From Tamarix chinensis (taxonomy: Eukaryota > Streptophyta > Magnoliopsida > Caryophyllales > Tamaricaceae), in contig CM060175.1 of NCBI GenBank assembly GCA_030549775.1, forward strand, positions 31,165,262 to 31,229,261: DNA of 64,000 nucleotides, given 5' to 3'. A model generated the notes under the pieces. That model was not told where the DNA came from and did not search any database. It saw nothing but the letters and a program-made list of their open reading frames with translations. The first letter of the stretch is position 1. Every line of letters begins with the position of its first letter. Below are positions 59,276 to 64,000 of this stretch, in pieces. A program made the position numbers and the translations under genes.

Positions 59276-59600
59276 TTAAGCCTCTAGGAATATATGGACC
59301 TCCCATTGGAATATAAGATTGATGAAAACAAATTAAAGTGGAAATAATTGGAAGAAATTTTAAATGGGCAAGTTAGGCAAGATTTGTTTTTGGAATTTTT
59401 GTAGGTATGGAGGGCGATAAGTAACAATGGGGTAAATGGAGGTGGGTGATGGATTGAAATTGTTAGAGTGTTTGGGTTGGTAAATAGAACGTAAAAGGAG
59501 AAAAGTGGATAAAAAAACTTGGTGGTATAAATTAGAGGATGGAAAAAAATAATTTGTGAAGGAGAAGACCCGATTAATTCAACTTATGCTTTGATACCAA
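59276..59600 (-). pseudogene. Family A PBS, leader and gag start upstream of B3
   Basis: PBS TTGGTATCAAAGC on the minus strand at 59588-59600. gag ATG at 59304-59306 opens MGGPYIPRGL, ending at the B3 insertion. The RGLSL words match the gag starts at 14248 and 16027. Confidence 0.75.
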
Positions 59601-59602
59601 GT

Positions 59603-60548
59603 TAATGAATATGGGATACAATTGGGTCAAGCTAGGATGAAGGTTGCATATGGGTTCTTGTAAATTGAAAGATACCACTGAATGTATTCAACACTTGGGA
59701 TAAAATTAGAAAGATTTTGTAGGATAATCTTCAAACTCTAACACTTGAGTATGAAGGGTAGGGGGAGCTAAAAAATAAGAGCATATGGTAGTGAAATATG
59801 ATCTTTCCTTTATTAATCCTCATATTAATACTTATCGGATTTGATTGAGGCTATTTTTGTTACAAATTTTACCTATTAAATGTGGATTAAATAATTCAAT
59901 TTTAATTGTCTATTGTAGTTAAAATCAAACCAAAACTAACTCTCCCAAGCCCTTTATGTGTTTTTATATTGGTTTTTGGTTGTTATTACACTAATTAGAT
60001 AAAAGTATAAAAAAATAAGTTAAAACAAGATCATAAAAGCTAAAAATAAAAATGGAAAGAGGCAAGGCACTCTTTTAGATTATAAGATACTCAAAAGTAT
60101 AAAGAATGTCTTCATATGAGATTTGGTAGCAAAGTAGGTTTGGATGGAAACAAACCAGGTCTAAAAATAATTTTTCCACGCTTAAAAATGATCTATTCAT
60201 GACCAGTGCTTATGTTCCCTATTTAATGCACCATAAAGCTAAAAGTGGCTGCTAAATCAATGTGTTCGTATGCATTATTTTTGAGTTGAGTTACTTGAAA
60301 TAAATTACTGAAAAGATGCCTTTCAACTCCCAAATTTTTGTGGCCCCTACTAGGCCTTTTCCCAAGCCACTTTGAGAAGTTTTAGAAGTAGGAAAATTAA
60401 ATGTTTGGTTTGCATAGATAGGGCCGATTTACATGTATAGGCTTAGATATTTAATTTAACCTAAGTGATGAGGGCTTTATTAATGTCCTAATTCTTAGTA
60501 AAATTAATAGTTAGGCTATTATTGCATGTGTTAGATGCTCCTGTATCA
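59603..60548 (-). repeat. 5' LTR of the family A element disrupted by B3
   Basis: 946 bp; minus strand starts TGATACAGGAGCATCTAAC at 60548 and ends CCATATTCATTAA at about 59603, next to a PBS. Confidence 0.72.
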
Positions 60549-60816
60549 TTGAGTGGTCCCCACTTGAAATTGTTTGTAGGATATGGTGGTAGACATGGTA
60601 GTTATTGTTGGCTCAAAAGTTAAGACATAAAATAGGTGTGGCTAGGGTGGGTTGTGGCTCCATGGTTGGCTCAAATTTAGGCTTATATGGTTCCTTTGGA
60701 CGTGGAGGAGTGTAGATTAGTTTAATCCTTCCCAACTTAGAATACTTTTTGAGTCTTCTAATCTGGGATGAAGAATAGTTAATGAAAAGTATCGTGAAGC
60801 GGATGCTCCTGCATCA
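60549..60816 (-). repeat. Older family A LTR fragment, first 268 bp
   Basis: The minus strand begins TGATGCAGGAGCATCCGC at 60816 and is cut at 60548 by the start of the next LTR, so the element at 59603-60548 probably inserted into this LTR. Confidence 0.7.
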
Positions 60817-61163
60817 CAATGTAAACCACATTATAAATCTTCCTTTAGTGATCATATAGTTTCCAATTATTAAGATAATTCATCCAACCAAACCTTGTTC
60901 TCCACCATGAAAAAAATTCATTATAATAAATAAATATACTAGGGTGAAAGACCTACTACACAGGGTCAGGATACATTAAAGAGGATTTTGTTTAGGGATA
61001 CTACACCCAACACATATCGAGTTCATCTACCATGAGGGCTAAACAAATTAAGGTACCATACCCACCACATGTGGTTGAAGTGTATCAAAGGAGCTTATAT
61101 TGGTATACCTCACCCACCACACCTTGAATGCCTTCAATGTGATGTCTAAAAAGTTATGATACC
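60817..61163. other. Unassigned interval with three related segments
   Basis: GGATACTACACCCAACACAT, GGTACCATACCCACCACATG and GGTATACCTCACCCACCACA recur about 65 bases apart (about 61000-61130). No gene seen. A PBS-like GGTATCATAAC (minus) lies at 61153-61163. Confidence 0.45.
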
Positions 61164-62403
61164 TAATGCATTTTGGATATAAATTGGGTTAAACTTGGTG
61201 AATAAAGATGGCTGGGCAATAGACCAACAAGGATGAGAAAATCATAGAGGAGAAGAATTATTGAAGATATGAAATAAGTGACCCTTAATTCATACACTTT
61301 AATCTACCACTTAATCTATGCAACACTTAAGATAAAAGACACAAGATTTTTGGGAGATAATGTAACCATGGTATGAATGAACCAAGGAGGAAATTTTCAC
61401 TTATCAAGAGGGAATTAAGGCTAACCAAAGACACTTACAATTGGTCCCTACTTCCTCTTATATAGCGTTACAAATACTTAGTTTTAAGACAACCAAACTA
61501 GGCGTTGGTTAGAAACCAAACTAGATAGTTACTATTCACTACTTAGTTTCCTTTTCTAGTTTAATTCTAACCAAACATAACCTAGTTTTCCCCACCCCAA
61601 AGGGGTCGTGTGATCTCCCTCTTCAACCCATGATTTGGATAATTTCAACTTGAGTGCAAGTAATCCCAATTAAGTACATGATATTACATGATTTAAATAA
61701 AAAATTTTGTTAACCCCTAAAGTCAACCTACAAAGAGAATTATCATAAGTACAAGGTGGTGATTATAAGGCTCCAAAAGGTGGCCATGATTCTGCACTTG
61801 CAGGCCACCAACCTTTTCTTCCATTTGGTAAGGTAGGCTATAGAAACAAAAGGGACAAGGTGTGCAGGCTGGGAAAGAAGGTCGTAGCTGGTGGTTTTAT
61901 GGGCTGGAAAAAGGGTGGTAGGGAGGCGATTTTTCATGTTGGAAAAAAGGTGGCAAGGGGTGGTTTTGTAGGTTGGAGTTGGCAGGTTAGAGATGTGGAT
62001 ATCTCAACCTATAGGGGTAGGCTAGGGAAAAGAAAAGTGTTTGGACATTTGGCCACAAAAGTGGGTTGGATAATTGCTGAAAAGTGGCTGGGTGATGGAT
62101 TATGAAAGTGGTAAAAAATGACTGGAAGTTTACGGTGGCTTAGGGTGAGTTTTTATGGCTTGTCCATGGCTCATGCGTGGTTGGATTCCTACTAAAAAGA
62201 TGGAACATTTGGGTTGTGTTTGGTTGCTCATAAATGAGAGAAAAAAAGTAGTTTGGTTGCTCATACATGATTTAAATAAAAAATTAGTTAACCCCTAATG
62301 TCAACCCATTTATCTAATCCCACATAGAAGAATTTTGGGGTCATCTAATTTGGGGAGAAGGGTGTTTAATATGGGATTAGATAAATGGGATTCTCCTACA
62401 TCA
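61164..62403 (-). repeat. Family A LTR, 1240 bp
   Basis: Minus strand starts TGATGTAGGAGAATCCC at 62403, just after a pol 3' end, and ends CCAAAATGCATTA at 61164. It contains a 17-bp inverted repeat (CCATTTATCTAATCCCA at 62309 and its complement near 62373) and a direct repeat TGATTTAAATAAAAAATT (61689 and 62268). Confidence 0.72.
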
Positions 62404-62777
62404 TTCTCCACCTCTTGAAAAGGTTCTTGGGTAGGATCAAAAGGCTCTCATGGATATAGGGGTAAATCTCCTACATTGAAGGTGCTAGAGATATTCCCCA
62501 TGTCCTTTGGTAGCTCGAGCTTATAGGCATTATCTCCTATCTTCTCCAAGACTCTATATGGACCATCACTTATTGGCATCAACTCATTCTTCTTCCTGTG
62601 GAAAATCATTCTTTGCATAGGTGAAGGCAAACTAAATTTCCAGACTCGTATAAATGTTGTTTGCGATATTTGTTGGCTCTTGCTTTGTTTAACTCATTTA
62701 CCCTTTCAATTTGTTTCCTTACTTGCTCATGGAGTCTTTTTATGCTCTTGGCTTGGTCATTGGCTTTAAAACTTATT
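62404..62777 (-). pseudogene. Gypsy integrase C-terminal end
   Basis: Minus strand: [20 protein letters not shown] (about 62740-62680), then [20 protein letters not shown] and [16 protein letters not shown] stop ends the ORF at 62448, but the same frame goes on to ENDVGES across the LTR border at 62403. It is cut upstream by LTR B4 at 62778. Confidence 0.75.
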
Positions 62778-64000
62778 GTTACACCCTAAATTTTTAAAAC
62801 CAAAAATTTAAATACTTAACCTTTTATTTGAGAAAATTTAATATTAAAATATTGATTTAACTATTTTAGGGACCCTTGATTTATTAAATAGATAGAATTA
62901 TTTATTAAATTAATATAATTATTTTTTTATCATTTTATATGAATCTTTTATTTAAAAACCCATAATTTTTACCAAAATTATTCTATTAAATTATTACCTA
63001 AATTTGTGATACATTAATTTAATATAATTTTTTTTCCAAAAATTAATTTTATTCTAATTTCTAATCCTAACTCCAACAATATTTTCATTTTTTTCTTTTT
63101 CTAATTTTTCCTTTTTTCCCCCTTTTTCTTCCTTTCCTTTCTTTTTCTTTTCTTCCTTCTTCATTGGGCTAGCCCAGCCTTCCTCTTCTCTTTTGTTTTC
63201 CTTCTCCCACCGAGCCAGCCCAATCCCCTTCTTTTTTCTTTCCTCTCCTCCTTTGGGCTTACCCATCTCTCCTCCCTCTTCTTTTTTTTCTCCCATACGA
63301 GTTGGCCCTCTCCCTTCTCCTTTTTCCTATTGCTCTTTTTCTATTCTTCCCCTAAACCACCCCAAGCCAAACACCCCCTAACCCCCTCGCACACCTTCCC
63401 CCTACACCCCTATGCCCCTACTAGCCTACATTACCACATCATCGAGCAGACTCTTGCACCACCCTTCTCCCCTACCATATTTTCCTTCCATTTTTGAACT
63501 AGTAGCCTTGATCCCCTCCCTCTCATGCCCTTCTCTGCCTCTGCACCTTGCCTACCTTCTCAAACTACATATCATCCTTGCACCACCTACCTCGCATGCC
63601 TCTATCTTTTTCTTATTCTTCTTCCCTTCTTCTTTTCCTCACTTCTCCCTTGAGATCGCTTTCCCCCTCCCCTATCATCTCTTCTTTTTTATCCCTTCCT
63701 CCCCTATTTTTCCCTTGACACCTATGCAACCCCTCTCTACAGTCTTCACCACCTAACCAACCACCACACCACCCTTTCCTATACCTTACCTCCTCCTTAC
63801 ACTGTCCTAAGTTGCCAATGTCGGCCACCCTGTGGCCTACCCCTCCCTTTTTCTCCTTCTCCCCTTCAACTCCCATGCACCTGCCACCCTTAGCCACCTC
63901 TTCTACTCTCTTTCGCTACCATCGTAGCCTCCCCTATCTTACCTGACACCACCCCAACATCCCATTGCACCACCTTACCCGAGCCACCTGCCTCTCCCCT
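62778..64000 (+). repeat. Start of a family B LTR (B4), runs off the window
   Basis: Starts TGTTACACCCTAAATTTT, followed by an AT-rich 270 bases and a long CT-rich zone to the window end, the same order as in B2 and the 3' LTR of C. It interrupts the integrase at 62777. ORFs such as 63412-63756 are the CT-rich zone. Confidence 0.72.

Noticed and set aside
63412..63897. ORFs on both strands near the window end
   Set aside because: CT-rich zone of LTR B4, low complexity, no recognisable protein.
1..64000. CRISPR array, operons, or bacterial promoters
   Set aside because: The content is plant retrotransposons; the short repeats seen are microsatellites or LTR motif arrays without regular spacers.
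1..64000. tRNA genes
   Set aside because: The only tRNA-like matches are 12-13 base primer-binding sites next to LTRs.

Overview
The window reads as intergenic nuclear DNA of a large-genome vascular plant, and I find no host gene in it. The evidence for a plant is a plant-type L1 LINE, Tekay/del-like Ty3/gypsy chromovirus pol fragments with a C-terminal chromodomain, a Cassandra LTR carrying 5S rRNA-like sequence, a CACTA-type DNA transposon with a Ulp1-like peptidase region, and primer-binding sites matching plant initiator tRNA-Met. The species cannot be named from this sequence. Base composition is AT-rich except for C-rich stretches that belong to one family of very long LTRs.

Layout. 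1-9196: a long LTR of family B (chromovirus), split by an almost full-length LINE at 151-5596 with 16-bp target-site duplications. 9197-17463: LTRs of family A (about 1.0-1.2 kb, ends TGATG...CATCA) in both orientations, one of them a solo LTR with TSDs, plus gag and protease remains. 17364-22821: a minus-strand gypsy pol/gag relic cut by two solo LTRs. 22822-31105: a plus-strand chromovirus whose 5' LTR holds a nested Cassandra solo LTR and a nested family A solo LTR. 31106-37284: fragments of three more gypsy elements. 37846-43259: a CACTA-type relic with a nearly perfect 1.28-kb tandem duplication. 43538-51864: minus-strand gypsy elements F and H, a small element J and a solo LTR of family G. 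51865-62777: more nested LTRs, including a 4.65-kb family B solo LTR sitting inside a gag gene. 62778-64000: the start of a fourth family B LTR, which runs off the window.

The elements do not work together as a pathway. They form a stratified record of insertions. Eight LTR insertions have visible TSDs (six exact, two imperfect), so many relative ages can be read directly: E2 in G in H; B3 in gag of an A element; Cassandra and A in B2; E and G in one pol gene. Every coding region carries stops, frameshifts or deletions, so nothing here is an intact autonomous element. The LINE is the least damaged: five nonsense codons and no frameshift.

The most interesting points are the Cassandra insertion with its empty site visible nearby, a pol reading frame that runs across the LTR border in several element copies, the 1.28-kb tandem duplication with two differences between copies, and conserved motif blocks in the 3.7-kb-class LTRs. 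I found no convincing evidence for a wholly new biological system.
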